Origin: Allofournierella massiliensis
Lineage (GTDB): Bacteria > Bacillota > Clostridia > Oscillospirales > Ruminococcaceae
Direction of reading: 5' to 3'
Assembly: GCF_004345265.1 (NCBI RefSeq)
Contig: NZ_SLUM01000006.1
Coordinates: forward strand, 87,365 to 151,364
DNA: 64,000 bases
The translations under genes were made by a program, and so were the position numbers. Shown here piece after piece: positions 1 to 8,233 of the stretch. Positions within the stretch are counted from its first letter, which is position 1, and each line of letters starts with the position of its first letter. The notes below the pieces were generated by a model. It had not been told where the DNA came from. It did not search any database and was given only the letters and a program-made list of their open reading frames with translations.

Positions 1-1
1 G

Positions 2-931
2 GTGTCGGTAGTACTTTTCATGGTTGAACTGATCGAAGCTGTTATTAGTCGCAGGCAGAATTGGGGGCGCCTTACCGTCACAGGGCTTTTGATGAGTTTG
101 CTTCGCAACAATGGCGTTTACATTGCGCTTGCGGTACTGATTTCTGGTTGTATAGTTTTGCGTAAACGACAACGAAAATATATGGTAATCAGTATGGCTG
201 CAGTGATTGTGATGATGCAGATTTACAGCAGTGTGGTTTTGCCGGCCATGGGGGTCATGAAAGGAAGTAGCCGGGAAATGCTGTCTATTCCATTTCAGCA
301 AACGGCATTGTATGTAAAAGAACACGGAGACGAAGTAACCGAAGAAGAACAAAAAGCAATTAATGCGGTTTTGGATTATGATTCTTTGGCGGAAGGGTAT
401 TCCAGTTGGATATCGGACCCGGTAAAGGATACGTTCAAGGCGGATGGAAGTTTGAAAGAGTATTTTGAAGTTTGGGTAAAACAGCTTTTCAAGCATCCGG
501 AAACCTATTTTCAGGCGTTTTTTAATGCTTCGGCAGGTTACTACTCGATAAGTGTGAATAATGCGTATTTTGCGAACTATTTTTACAGCGATACAAGTGC
601 GAATATTCATCACCAGTATTTATTTGGCAGCTTAGAATCTGTTCGGGAACAAATTCTGCAATGGGCAGATGATATACAAGGTGTGCCGTTGATTCATTTG
701 GCATATCAGGCCGGGACTTACACATGGAGCGCAGTTTTGCTGCTTTGGGTTGCCTTTTCTCAAAAAAAATACGAACAGTTGGTGGTTCTTTCGCCAATCT
801 TTATAAGTGTACTGGTATGTATTGCGTCGCCGGTTGCCAACTGCGTTCGGTATATGCTGCCGGTTATGGCTGTTTTGCCAATAGCGATTGCCAGTGTTGC
901 TTATTCAATCAAGTGTAAAAATTGCACATGA
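2..931 (+). CDS. C-terminal part of a polytopic membrane protein (DUF6020-like)
   Basis: The reading frame is open to the left edge, so this is the 3' part of a longer gene; the GTG at position 2 is probably not the real start. The visible 309 residues begin in a membrane segment, contain an RNNGVY motif near residue 36 and two hydrophobic stretches (about 39-78). A soluble, probably extracytoplasmic part (about 80-230) and three C-terminal helices (about 233-305) follow. The RNNG motif and this topology resemble the DUF6020 / glycosyltransferase-like membrane family; this is recognition by eye only. A+T content is clearly higher than in the genes that follow. Confidence 0.6.
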   Translation: MSVVLFMVELIEAVISRRQNWGRLTVTGLLMSLLRNNGVYIALAVLISGCIVLRKRQRKYMVISMAAVIVMMQIYSSVVLPAMGVMKGSSREMLSIPFQQTALYVKEHGDEVTEEEQKAINAVLDYDSLAEGYSSWISDPVKDTFKADGSLKEYFEVWVKQLFKHPETYFQAFFNASAGYYSISVNNAYFANYFYSDTSANIHHQYLFGSLESVREQILQWADDIQGVPLIHLAYQAGTYTWSAVLLLWVAFSQKKYEQLVVLSPIFISVLVCIASPVANCVRYMLPVMAVLPIAIASVAYSIKCKNCT

Positions 932-1050
932 CCGAATAAAAAAGAGTCTGGATGTGCAGTGCTGGGATAAAGAGCGAAGAGTTGAATTTGCTACCATTAC
1001 GAGGTACTGTTCTCTGACCGTTGGGTGTTCAGAAAAACTAAGTTTCATAT

Positions 1051-1089
1051 CCGCCCCGGCTTTTGCTCAACGGGCAAAGGCCGGGGCGG
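1051..1089. other. GC-rich stem-loop upstream of the oxidoreductase gene
   Basis: CCGCCCCGG at 1051-1059 pairs with CCGGGGCGG at 1081-1089, and TTTTGC/GCAAA extends the stem inward. Neither strand has a U-tract after it, so it is not a textbook intrinsic terminator. It may stabilise the 3' end of the upstream transcript or be part of the leader of the gene at 1125. The rest of 932-1124 shows nothing else recognisable. Confidence 0.4.
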
Positions 1090-1124
1090 AGTAATAGTGG
1101 CAGACGGGTAAAGGAGGGCTGGAA

Positions 1125-2108
1125 GTGGACAAAACGTTTAACTGGGCAATCATAGGTGCGGGCGGAATTGCTGAGGAGATGGCCCGGGCATTTGCATTCA
1201 TGGACCGCCGGCCCTTCGGCGTAGCGGGTCGCAGCCCAGAGAAGGTACGGGCTTTTGCACAGCGGTACGGCGCGGACAGGCTGTATGAAAGTACGCAGCA
1301 GGCCTTTGCAGACCCGGAGATAGATATTGTCTACCTCGCCACTCCTCACAATACCCATGCAGCTTTGATCGAGCAGGCGTTGGCCGCAGGCAAGCATGTG
1401 CTGTGCGAAAAAGCTATCACCCTGAACAGTCGGGAGTTGGAGCGGTGTGTCGCACTGGCCCGGGAAAAGAAACGGATTCTGGCAGAAGCTATGACCATCT
1501 GGCACATGCCCCTGTACAAGGAACTGCGGCAGCGGCTGACATTGGGAGAATGGGGTAGGGTTCAGCTTCTGCAACTGAACTTTGGCAGCTTCAAGCCCTA
1601 TGACATGACCAACCGTTTTTTTAATCCGGAACTGGCGGGCGGCGCCTTGCTGGATATTGGGGTCTATGCCCTCAGCTGCGCCCGCAGCTTTTTGTCCAGC
1701 GCGCCGGATCAGGTGCTCAGCCGGGTAAAGCTGGCCCCTACCGGGGTGGACGAACAGGCGGTCATCCTGCTGCAAAATCCGGAAAGCCAGATGGCCACCA
1801 TCACCATGAGCCTGCGTTCCAAGCTGCCCAAGCGGGCGGTGATCGGCTGTGAAAACGCATACATCGAGATCGATGATTACCCCCGCGCTCAGATAGCCCG
1901 AGTGGTGGATGCAGCCACCGGCGCGGTGACCGAGGTCCGGGCGGGTGAAACGGCCCGGGCGCTGGAATATGAGGTGGCCGCCATGGAACAGGCAGTGCGT
2001 ACCGGCGACGTGTCGGCTCTGCATCTGGACTGGACGCAGGATGTGATGCGCACCATGACCGCTCTGCGGCAGGAATGGGGCGTGTGTTACCCCGGCGAGG
2101 AGCTGTGA
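1125..2108 (+). CDS. Gfo/Idh/MocA family oxidoreductase
   Basis: Predicted NAD(P)-dependent oxidoreductase acting on a sugar or sugar-like substrate; the substrate is not readable from sequence. The N-terminal Rossmann fold shows IIGAGGIAEEMA at about residues 8-19. The family EKP motif appears as CEKAI near residue 103, so the usual proline is alanine. The C-terminal half is the alpha/beta dehydrogenase domain. Length (327 aa) is normal for the family. GTG start chosen because AAAGGAGGG lies six bases upstream. The next gene begins one base after the stop, so the two are probably cotranscribed. Confidence 0.85.
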   Translation: MDKTFNWAIIGAGGIAEEMARAFAFMDRRPFGVAGRSPEKVRAFAQRYGADRLYESTQQAFADPEIDIVYLATPHNTHAALIEQALAAGKHVLCEKAITLNSRELERCVALAREKKRILAEAMTIWHMPLYKELRQRLTLGEWGRVQLLQLNFGSFKPYDMTNRFFNPELAGGALLDIGVYALSCARSFLSSAPDQVLSRVKLAPTGVDEQAVILLQNPESQMATITMSLRSKLPKRAVIGCENAYIEIDDYPRAQIARVVDAATGAVTEVRAGETARALEYEVAAMEQAVRTGDVSALHLDWTQDVMRTMTALRQEWGVCYPGEEL

Positions 2109-2109
2109 G

Positions 2110-2589
2110 ATGAACAAGAACAAATGGAGCATTCCCAAAAGCCGGTATGACCGCCTGGCTGGTTGGCTGAGCGGAGGATTTCTGGCAGCGGCTGCATTTT
2201 ATCTCTGGGCCAACTGGATGGCAATCCCGCAAAAAATCCCCACCCATTACAGGTTTGGCGGCCAGCCGGACGCATGGGGCAATAAAAGCAGCTGTGTGGT
2301 TCTGCTGGTAATCGGCGGGGTGATGTGGCTGATGATGTGGGGAATTGAACAGGTTCCCATGATCTGGAACACCGGCGTGCAGGTGACCGAGGAAAACCGG
2401 GTGCGGGTGTACCGCATTTTGAAAAATCTGCTGGTGACCATACGGCTTGTGATTGCGGCGATTTTTGCATGGATGGCGGTCTGCTCGGCCCGGTCGCAGC
2501 CGTTGGGAAGCTGGTTTATGCCGTTGACCATGCTGCTGGTGTTCGGCCCCATCGTACTCTGCCTTCTTCAGCTTTACCGGAAACGTTAA
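2110..2589 (+). CDS. DUF1648-domain membrane protein
   Basis: Small integral membrane protein of 159 residues with about four hydrophobic segments. Residues about 30-65 carry the DUF1648 pattern (a helix, then IPTHYRFGGQPDAWG). This domain occurs in SdpI-like and other small Firmicutes membrane proteins; no biochemical role is claimed. The start lies one base after the oxidoreductase stop, with GAGGAG in the end of that gene acting as ribosome binding site, so expression is probably coupled. Confidence 0.65.
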   Translation: MNKNKWSIPKSRYDRLAGWLSGGFLAAAAFYLWANWMAIPQKIPTHYRFGGQPDAWGNKSSCVVLLVIGGVMWLMMWGIEQVPMIWNTGVQVTEENRVRVYRILKNLLVTIRLVIAAIFAWMAVCSARSQPLGSWFMPLTMLLVFGPIVLCLLQLYRKR

Positions 2590-2604
2590 TGGAAGAAAAA
2601 AGCC

Positions 2605-2633
2605 TTGCGCCGCCTGTCTCCCCATGATATGAT
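2605..2633 (+). promoter_or_regulatory. Sigma-A promoter for the RNA methyltransferase gene
   Basis: TTGCGC (2605-2610), 17-base spacer, TATGAT (2628-2633) preceded by TGA, giving an extended -10. It lies 74 bases before the ATG at 2707. Confidence 0.5.
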
Positions 2634-2706
2634 AGACCCTGCGACCATTCACACCGGCCTGTGAATTCACTGCAACAGGCCGCATCCAAAAGGAGTTTGC
2701 CTTATT

Positions 2707-3816
2707 ATGAAATTTGATCTGATTGCCCCCTGTTACTTTGGCACCGAGAGCACTGCCGCCTTTGAGGTGCGCCGCCTGGGCGCCGAGGACGTGAAGGTGA
2801 CCGACGGCCGCATCGCCTTTTCCGGGCCGGCGGACATCATCGCCGCAGCAAACCTGAATCTGCGCTGCGCGGAGCGGGTGCTGGTGCTGCTGAAAACCTA
2901 CACCGCCACCACCTTCGACGAACTGTTTGATGGTGTGGCCAGCATTCCCTGGGAGGAGCTGATCCCGGCGGACGCCCAGTTCCCGGTAAAGGGCTCCAGC
3001 CTGTCCAGCACTCTGTCAAGTGTGCCCGCCTGCCAGAGTATTGTGAAAAAGGCGGTGGTGGAGCGGCTGAAGAAGGGTCACAAGACTTTGATGCTGCCTG
3101 AGACCGGCGCACTGTACAAGATCCGCTTCTCCATCCGCAAAAACGTGGTGGAAGTGATGCTGGATACCTCCGGTGACGGTCTGCACAAGCGTGGTTACCG
3201 TCGCAACGCCACCGGAGCCCCCATCAAGGAGACACTGGCGGCTGCCATCGCGGACCTGGGCCGTGTACGGAGGGATTCCATCGTGGCCGACCCCTTCTGC
3301 GGCAGCGGCACCATGGTGATCGAGGCTGCCCAGAAGGCGATGAACATCGCCCCCGGCCTGCGCCGCCGTTTTGCCGCCGAACACTACACCTTCTGCCCGC
3401 CCGAGATCTGGGCCCGGCAGCGGGAAAAAGCATTGTCCGAGATTCGGCGGGACGCGGCCTTTGAGGGCTTCGGCTATGACATCGACCCCGCGGCAGTGGC
3501 ACTTGCCACCCAGAACGCCAAGCTGGCGGGCGTGGGCGACCGGTGTCATTTTGAGCTGGCGGACGTGAAGGACTTTGCTCCCCGGCCGGAGATGATCGTG
3601 CTGACCAACCCTCCCTATGGCGAGCGGCTGGGCGATCTGGCCACCGCTGCCCGACTGGCGGGTGTGCTGGGCAAGGCACTGGAGGAGCATCCGGTGACCG
3701 GTGCCTACATCATCACTGCGGATGCGGATCTGGAAAAGCACTTCGGCAAAAAAGCCAGCCGCCGCCGCAAGCTGTACAATGGCATGATTCCCTGCCAGGT
3801 GTACATGTACTATTGA
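2707..3816 (+). CDS. THUMP-domain class I SAM-dependent RNA methyltransferase
   Basis: Predicted rRNA (guanine-N2) methyltransferase of the RlmL/YpsC type, acting on ribosomal RNA in the cytoplasm. The N-terminal ~160 residues match the ferredoxin-like plus THUMP RNA-binding region. The methyltransferase domain starts with DPFCGSGTMVIEAA (SAM motif I, D195) and has the catalytic NPPYGERL (N301) typical of N-methyltransferases. Length 369 aa equals the single-domain Gram-positive form rather than the fused E. coli RlmKL. ATG at 2707 is preceded by AAAAGGAG. An intrinsic terminator follows directly, so the gene is probably monocistronic. Confidence 0.88.
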   Translation: MKFDLIAPCYFGTESTAAFEVRRLGAEDVKVTDGRIAFSGPADIIAAANLNLRCAERVLVLLKTYTATTFDELFDGVASIPWEELIPADAQFPVKGSSLSSTLSSVPACQSIVKKAVVERLKKGHKTLMLPETGALYKIRFSIRKNVVEVMLDTSGDGLHKRGYRRNATGAPIKETLAAAIADLGRVRRDSIVADPFCGSGTMVIEAAQKAMNIAPGLRRRFAAEHYTFCPPEIWARQREKALSEIRRDAAFEGFGYDIDPAAVALATQNAKLAGVGDRCHFELADVKDFAPRPEMIVLTNPPYGERLGDLATAARLAGVLGKALEEHPVTGAYIITADADLEKHFGKKASRRRKLYNGMIPCQVYMYY

Positions 3817-3826
3817 TTGGAAGAAC

Positions 3827-3871
3827 AAAAGCAAGCCGCCCAATGCTTCGGCATTAGACGGCTTGCTTTTT
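3827..3871 (+). terminator. Intrinsic terminator after the RNA methyltransferase
   Basis: AAAAGCAAGCCG pairs with CGGCTTGCTTTT around an inner ATGC-TTCG-GCAT hairpin; a short T-run follows. Confidence 0.85.
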
Positions 3872-3892
3872 GTTTGGAAAGAACGCTACAAT
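3863..3892 (+). promoter_or_regulatory. Candidate promoter overlapping the terminator
   Basis: TTGCTT (3863-3868), 18-base spacer, TACAAT (3887-3892). It would serve the 98-residue membrane protein starting at 3922. Confidence 0.35.
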
Positions 3893-3921
3893 GAGAAAAA
3901 CAGAAAAAGGCGGGCGGTTTT

Positions 3922-4218
3922 ATGAAAAGGCAACTGGCAAAGGCGGTGGAAATCGGCGTGGAAACCGTGAATTACTGGATTATCAGCTATGCACTGAGCA
4001 GCATGGCAACGATCTTTAGCGCCGAATGGATCTTCGTGTTGTTCTTCGCATCCAATGTATGGTTGATCGGGCGCTATTACGACAGGACAGCCGCCGTGCT
4101 GAACAGCCGGAAATGGGCGATGCTTGTATGTGCGCTGGCATTTGCTGCCTTTGTTCTGTTCGTTTCCCGTGTGGGACTGGTGCAGGGCAGTGTGATACCG
4201 TTTGCAAACTCCCAATAA
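3922..4218 (+). CDS. Small hypothetical membrane protein (98 aa)
   Basis: I do not recognise a family. The protein has a short basic N-terminus (MKRQLAK) and about three hydrophobic segments (roughly 15-36, 37-52 and 66-84) separated by a basic loop (GRYYDR). The ribosome binding site is weak (GGCGGGCGG upstream of ATG). It ends only three bases from the end of the convergent 636-residue membrane protein gene, with no terminator between them, so opposing transcripts probably overlap. Confidence 0.5.
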   Translation: MKRQLAKAVEIGVETVNYWIISYALSSMATIFSAEWIFVLFFASNVWLIGRYYDRTAAVLNSRKWAMLVCALAFAAFVLFVSRVGLVQGSVIPFANSQ

Positions 4219-4221
4219 CCG

Positions 4222-6132
4222 TCAGTTGTTGACCTGATAAATGCTGTATCCACCCTGATCGTAAAGCAGGGTACAGTGGGTGGCAAACCAGTTTTCGTTC
4301 ACTGCATAATCTGCCCGCTCGGAGGGGCCGATCATCACGTAATCAATGCCCCACTGGTCCAGACTCTCATTGCTGGGGGATTCCAGCAGCTGGCGTACCG
4401 CAGCTTCCTGCGCGGAATAATCCATGCCATGGTAATACAGCCAGGTGCCGGAAGCACAGAGGATGGGCCGCCCGGAAAGACTGAGAACCGGATTCAACAG
4501 CTGTGTACCGCACAGAAAGCGACCCATGGGATCGGTGTTTTCTTCCACATAGTCTGCCACGGCGATGGCGTCTGCGTCAAAATGCTGGTATTGGCTCACA
4601 GCTTCGCGCCCCAGCGTGAGGATGCTGCCGAAGGTGCCGGTGAACACCAGCATGGCGCAGAGCACCGTCTGCACGCTTCGCTTCTCCACTTTTTTCAGCA
4701 GATCCACGATCAGATTTGCCACCAGTATGCAGCCCAGCAGGTGCCAGATGAACAGCAGCTTGTTGTTGTCGTAGTCGTTGGGCTGAAACTCCACAAATTC
4801 ACTGAGCAGCAGAATCAACAGGCCGCCGCCATAGACCCAGCGCAGCTTTTTGCCCGCCCACAAGAAGGCGGGAAGCAGCAAAATATAGACCAGGCCGATG
4901 TTTTTGATATAGAACCAGAAGTAATTATCTCCCTCGTTGGACCAGTTGAAATGCCAGCGCAAAAAGCCCGAGCCCTCCTGAGTATGGGGCAGGATCTGCG
5001 TGAGCATCAGCGGCAGCCAGATTAATGCTGTTACCGCAGCGAACAACAGCCAGGGGCGAAGCGCCTTCCAGTTTGTCCGGTACATGACCAGAGAGCGGGT
5101 GAAAAGCACACCGCAGATAAGCACCAGAGCAAGAGCAGAGTGTGTTTGTACCAGTGGAAGAGATGCTGCCAGTAAAACAAGCGCAGGCCAGAGCCGGTAT
5201 TCTTCCTCCAGCGCAAAGCGAACCAGAAGCGCAAGGCAGGGGAAGAGCAGTGCCCAGCCGAACAGGGTGGCGCGCTGCGGAATCAGGAGATCTGCGATGG
5301 GGTTTACCCAACGGATGTTTTCCTCCACATAATTGGTGGGGGTCTCATAGTAGGCAGTGAAAATACGGGTGAAGTTTTCAAATCCGCCTTCCAGAAAGTA
5401 AGCAAACCCAAAGCCGCTGCCCAGAAAGAACAGCACGAAGGCAAGGCTGGCTTTGGTATTGCTGTGCAGCAGATGCTTGGCCAGAAGCCAGCCGCCGCCA
5501 AACACCGCCGCCAGCGCCACCACCTGGGGAAGAATGCAGGCGAATTTCAGCGGAGCGCCCAGCAGAAGAAATACGCTGGAAACGCTTTCACACAAAAAAG
5601 GATAGCCATAAAGCGTCTGGCCGGCCAGCATGGGGAATTCCGGCGGAAACAGTCCCTGCTCTGCGATGCTTTTTATAAAGGAAAGGTGCATGGGCAGGTC
5701 GCCGTAGGTGCTCTGTCCGCACCAGTAAGCGCCCTCCTTATAATAGAGGGTGTGCGTGTGCAGCAGCCAGATCGAAAACAGAAGCAGCGGCAGCACACAG
5801 CCCCAGAAGGCTGGGATCAGGCTGGGGGAATGGCTGACGTTGGACGCCTGTGCGCTCTGCTTGCGAAATACCCGGCCGGAAGCAGAACGGCGGGAAAGAA
5901 ATCCGGCAAGTGAGATTCCTGCCGCAGTGGCCAACGCCAACAGGGCGGCCGGCAGGGTGAAACCCAATGCCAGTGCAAACAGTGCCGGCAGTGCAATCAG
6001 CAGCACCAGCCCGAAGGCAGCGGTATAAACCAGCTGCGTTTCCGGCCTGGAAGCAGGCAGCACCCGATGCGCCAGCACAAAGCCGGCGGCCAGAAAGACC
6101 GCCAGATATAAAATACTGAATAAAATTCCCAT
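4222..6132 (-). CDS. Large polytopic membrane protein, possibly GT-C type
   Basis: Predicted integral membrane protein of 636 residues with more than ten hydrophobic segments across residues 1-520, followed by a ~115-residue soluble C-terminus. The loop after the first helices contains GDLPMHLSFIKSIAEQ. This acidic loop placement recalls lipid-linked GT-C glycosyltransferases and YfhO/DUF2298-like proteins, but I cannot assign a family. Start chosen at ATG 6132, where GGAGG is well spaced; it follows the radical SAM stop by one base, so the two genes form one operon. Confidence 0.65.
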   Translation of the reverse strand: MGILFSILYLAVFLAAGFVLAHRVLPASRPETQLVYTAAFGLVLLIALPALFALALGFTLPAALLALATAAGISLAGFLSRRSASGRVFRKQSAQASNVSHSPSLIPAFWGCVLPLLLFSIWLLHTHTLYYKEGAYWCGQSTYGDLPMHLSFIKSIAEQGLFPPEFPMLAGQTLYGYPFLCESVSSVFLLLGAPLKFACILPQVVALAAVFGGGWLLAKHLLHSNTKASLAFVLFFLGSGFGFAYFLEGGFENFTRIFTAYYETPTNYVEENIRWVNPIADLLIPQRATLFGWALLFPCLALLVRFALEEEYRLWPALVLLAASLPLVQTHSALALVLICGVLFTRSLVMYRTNWKALRPWLLFAAVTALIWLPLMLTQILPHTQEGSGFLRWHFNWSNEGDNYFWFYIKNIGLVYILLLPAFLWAGKKLRWVYGGGLLILLLSEFVEFQPNDYDNNKLLFIWHLLGCILVANLIVDLLKKVEKRSVQTVLCAMLVFTGTFGSILTLGREAVSQYQHFDADAIAVADYVEENTDPMGRFLCGTQLLNPVLSLSGRPILCASGTWLYYHGMDYSAQEAAVRQLLESPSNESLDQWGIDYVMIGPSERADYAVNENWFATHCTLLYDQGGYSIYQVNN

Positions 6133-6133
6133 A

Positions 6134-7027
6134 TCAGACACCCTCCAGATCAAAAGGCGGGGTATACTCCTCTTTGGCGCTGCTCTTCTGCTGCATGTAG
6201 CCCTCGCTCAATCCCAGGTCGACCGCGTAATTGACTACCTGCCGGTATTCCCAGGTGGAAATGCGGCGATCCAGCGGTTTCATCTGCACCGCCTTGTGGA
6301 AGGGGGTATACTGGCTCATCAGACTGGGCAAAAAGCTGCCCGTAGGAAGGCTGGCCATAAAGTCCAGCACTGCTTTGGAATCTGCCAGTGCGCCGGGCAG
6401 GGCCAGATGCCGCAGAATAACGCCCTTTTGCAGCAGACCGTTTTCGTCAAAACGGGGGGCGCCGGTCTGCCGGATCATCTGCCGCACCGCCCGGCTGCAT
6501 ACCTCGAAATAATCCGGAGCAGCGGAGTAGCGGGCAGAAAGCTCCGGCGAAACATATTTCACGTCCGCCAGCCATACGTCCACCACGCCGTCCAGAAGCT
6601 GCACGGTTTCCAGCGTCTCATATCCGCCGGTATTATACACGATGGGCAGGGTCAGGCCCTGTGCCCGCGCCTGCGCAAGAGCCTCCAGAACCCAGGGCAG
6701 CCACTGGGTGGCGGTGACCAGATTGATGTTGTGAGCGCCTTTTTGCTGAAGCTCCAGAAAGATCTGGGCCAGACGGGCTGCATCGATCGCTTTGCCCAGC
6801 CCTTCCTGACTGATTTTATAGTTCTGGCAATAGCAGCATTTCAGGCTGCATCCGGAGAAGAATACGGTGCCGCTGCCCTGTGTGCCGCTGATGCACGGCT
6901 CTTCCCAGTGATGCAGCGCTGCGCGGGCCACCATCAGCTGGTCGGCCGCACCGCATACCCCGGCGCGCCGGGTCCGGTCCGCTTTGCAGCGGCGGGGGCA
7001 GAGAGTGCAGGATGCGGGAATCTGCAA
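6134..7027 (-). CDS. PflA/PflX-like radical SAM protein
   Basis: Predicted radical SAM enzyme of the activase-like COG1313 type; the target is unknown. The radical SAM cysteines are C60, C64 and C67 (GCSLKCCYC). An N-terminal Cys cluster (C7, C10, C14, C25; CTLCPRRC) is typical of this subfamily and may bind another metal centre. Start chosen at the TTG at 7027: GGGAGG is seven bases upstream, and translation further upstream runs through non-conserved sequence and the promoter. Length is 297 aa. No glycyl radical enzyme lies next to it; the only one in the window, YjjI, has its own activase. Confidence 0.8.
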   Translation of the reverse strand: MQIPASCTLCPRRCKADRTRRAGVCGAADQLMVARAALHHWEEPCISGTQGSGTVFFSGCSLKCCYCQNYKISQEGLGKAIDAARLAQIFLELQQKGAHNINLVTATQWLPWVLEALAQARAQGLTLPIVYNTGGYETLETVQLLDGVVDVWLADVKYVSPELSARYSAAPDYFEVCSRAVRQMIRQTGAPRFDENGLLQKGVILRHLALPGALADSKAVLDFMASLPTGSFLPSLMSQYTPFHKAVQMKPLDRRISTWEYRQVVNYAVDLGLSEGYMQQKSSAKEEYTPPFDLEGV

Positions 7028-7093
7028 GATAAAACCTCCCAAAACAGGCGGCCTTTTCAACGCGCCTGTATAAAGTAAAATAGAACAATCTTT

Positions 7094-7122
7094 ACTATAC
7101 CATATTTTCTTGTCACTGTGCC
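7094..7122 (-). promoter_or_regulatory. Minus-strand promoter for the radical SAM operon
   Basis: Extended -10 TGGTATAGT (complement of 7094-7102) with a poor -35 (GGCACA) 17 bases upstream. It is divergent from the plus-strand promoter at 7136. Confidence 0.45.
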
Positions 7123-7135
7123 ACCAAAACTCCGG

Positions 7136-7165
7136 TTGACGTACCCTGTCAGTCTCCCGTATAAT
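7136..7165 (+). promoter_or_regulatory. Sigma-A promoter for the EamA transporter
   Basis: TTGACG (7136-7141), 18-base spacer, TATAAT (7160-7165). Confidence 0.7.
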
Positions 7166-7227
7166 AACCAGTTGACGAAAACCGGTACACACCGAACAAC
7201 AAAGCCGGGGAGAGTGGGGAAAATGGA

Positions 7228-8097
7228 ATGAAAACAGAACAGACCGGAACGGCCCGGAGCGTGGCGGCGTTGAATCTTGCGGTGATGCTGTTTGGGCTGG
7301 CCGCGGTGATCGGCCGCTTTGTGCAGGCACCTTCCGTGGTGATCGCGGGCGGACGGGTGATCTGCTCGGCGGCGGTGCTGCTGGCGCTGAGTCTGCTCAG
7401 CCGCACGTCGCTGCGGCTGGCAAACAAACGGGATCTGGGGCTGGCGGTGTTTGCGGGGCTGGTACTGGCCCTTCACTGGACCACCTTTTTTCAGGCAATT
7501 CAGGTTTCTTCGGTGGCAATGGGAACCATTACTTTTTCTGCCTTTCCGCTCTTTCTTACGGTGCTGGAGCCGCTGGTGTTCCGGGAACGGCTTCGGCTGG
7601 AGGGTGTACTGGAGGCCATTGCGTTGCTGGCAGGTGTAATGATCACCCTTCCACCCGACGGCTTGGGCAGTGGTGCGGCAGCCGGGGCAGCCTGGGGCAT
7701 GCTGTCCGGTCTGGCTTATGCGGTGCTTTCGCTGGCAAACCGGCACCTTTCCGCCCGGTATCCGGCCCGGGTGGTGTGCCTGTATGAACAGGGCACAGCG
7801 GCCGTCGCACTGCTGCCTGCGGTTCTGCTCTGGCGCGGGGAGTGGACGATGGTCGGGCTGTGCAGCATCGGCGTGCTGGGGGTGGTGTGTACCGCCCTTG
7901 CCCATTCGCTGTATGTGGCAGCTCAGCGTCGGGTAAGTTCCCAGGCGGCTGGGGTGGTGTCCGGTATGGAGACAGTTTATGGAATTCTGTATGCGCTGGT
8001 ACTGCTGGGAGAAGCGCCCACCGGCCGGGAACTGGCAGGCGGAACACTGATTCTGGGCGTGAGTTTTGTGGCTTCTCTTCGGGCAGGCAGACGATAA
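7228..8097 (+). CDS. EamA/DMT superfamily transporter
   Basis: Predicted ten-helix drug/metabolite transporter in the cytoplasmic membrane, made of two EamA repeats (about residues 5-135 and 145-285). Substrates of this family range from amino acids to drugs and are not readable here. Typical signs are the basic inter-helix loops and the second-repeat ending GEAPTGRELAGGTLIL. Length 289 aa is normal. It has its own promoter and is followed by a separate promoter for fbp. Confidence 0.8.
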   Translation: MKTEQTGTARSVAALNLAVMLFGLAAVIGRFVQAPSVVIAGGRVICSAAVLLALSLLSRTSLRLANKRDLGLAVFAGLVLALHWTTFFQAIQVSSVAMGTITFSAFPLFLTVLEPLVFRERLRLEGVLEAIALLAGVMITLPPDGLGSGAAAGAAWGMLSGLAYAVLSLANRHLSARYPARVVCLYEQGTAAVALLPAVLLWRGEWTMVGLCSIGVLGVVCTALAHSLYVAAQRRVSSQAAGVVSGMETVYGILYALVLLGEAPTGRELAGGTLILGVSFVASLRAGRR

Positions 8098-8128
8098 CAG
8101 AGATCGGCGGCTTTTTCTGGCTGCATCC

Positions 8129-8157
8129 TACCATTTTGGTGTGTTTCATGCTATAAT
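8129..8157 (+). promoter_or_regulatory. Extended -10 promoter for fbp
   Basis: TGC-TATAAT at 8149-8157. The -35 region (8129-8134) is poor, as is usual with an extended -10. The leader to the GTG at 8234 is about 70 bases. Confidence 0.5.
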
Positions 8158-8233
8158 GATGATACTTATCGTCCACGTCAGGTGCAGTTTCAGCACGGCG
8201 GGATAAAACCATCATTGAAAGGAGGCGCTGCCA

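Noticed and set aside
1051..1089. Stem-loop as an intrinsic terminator
   Set aside because: No U-tract on either strand; reported only as a stem-loop.
6134..7027. PflA-like radical SAM protein as activase of YjjI
   Set aside because: YjjW, encoded directly after yjjI, has the two-cluster ferredoxin insert expected for that role; the distant gene lacks it.
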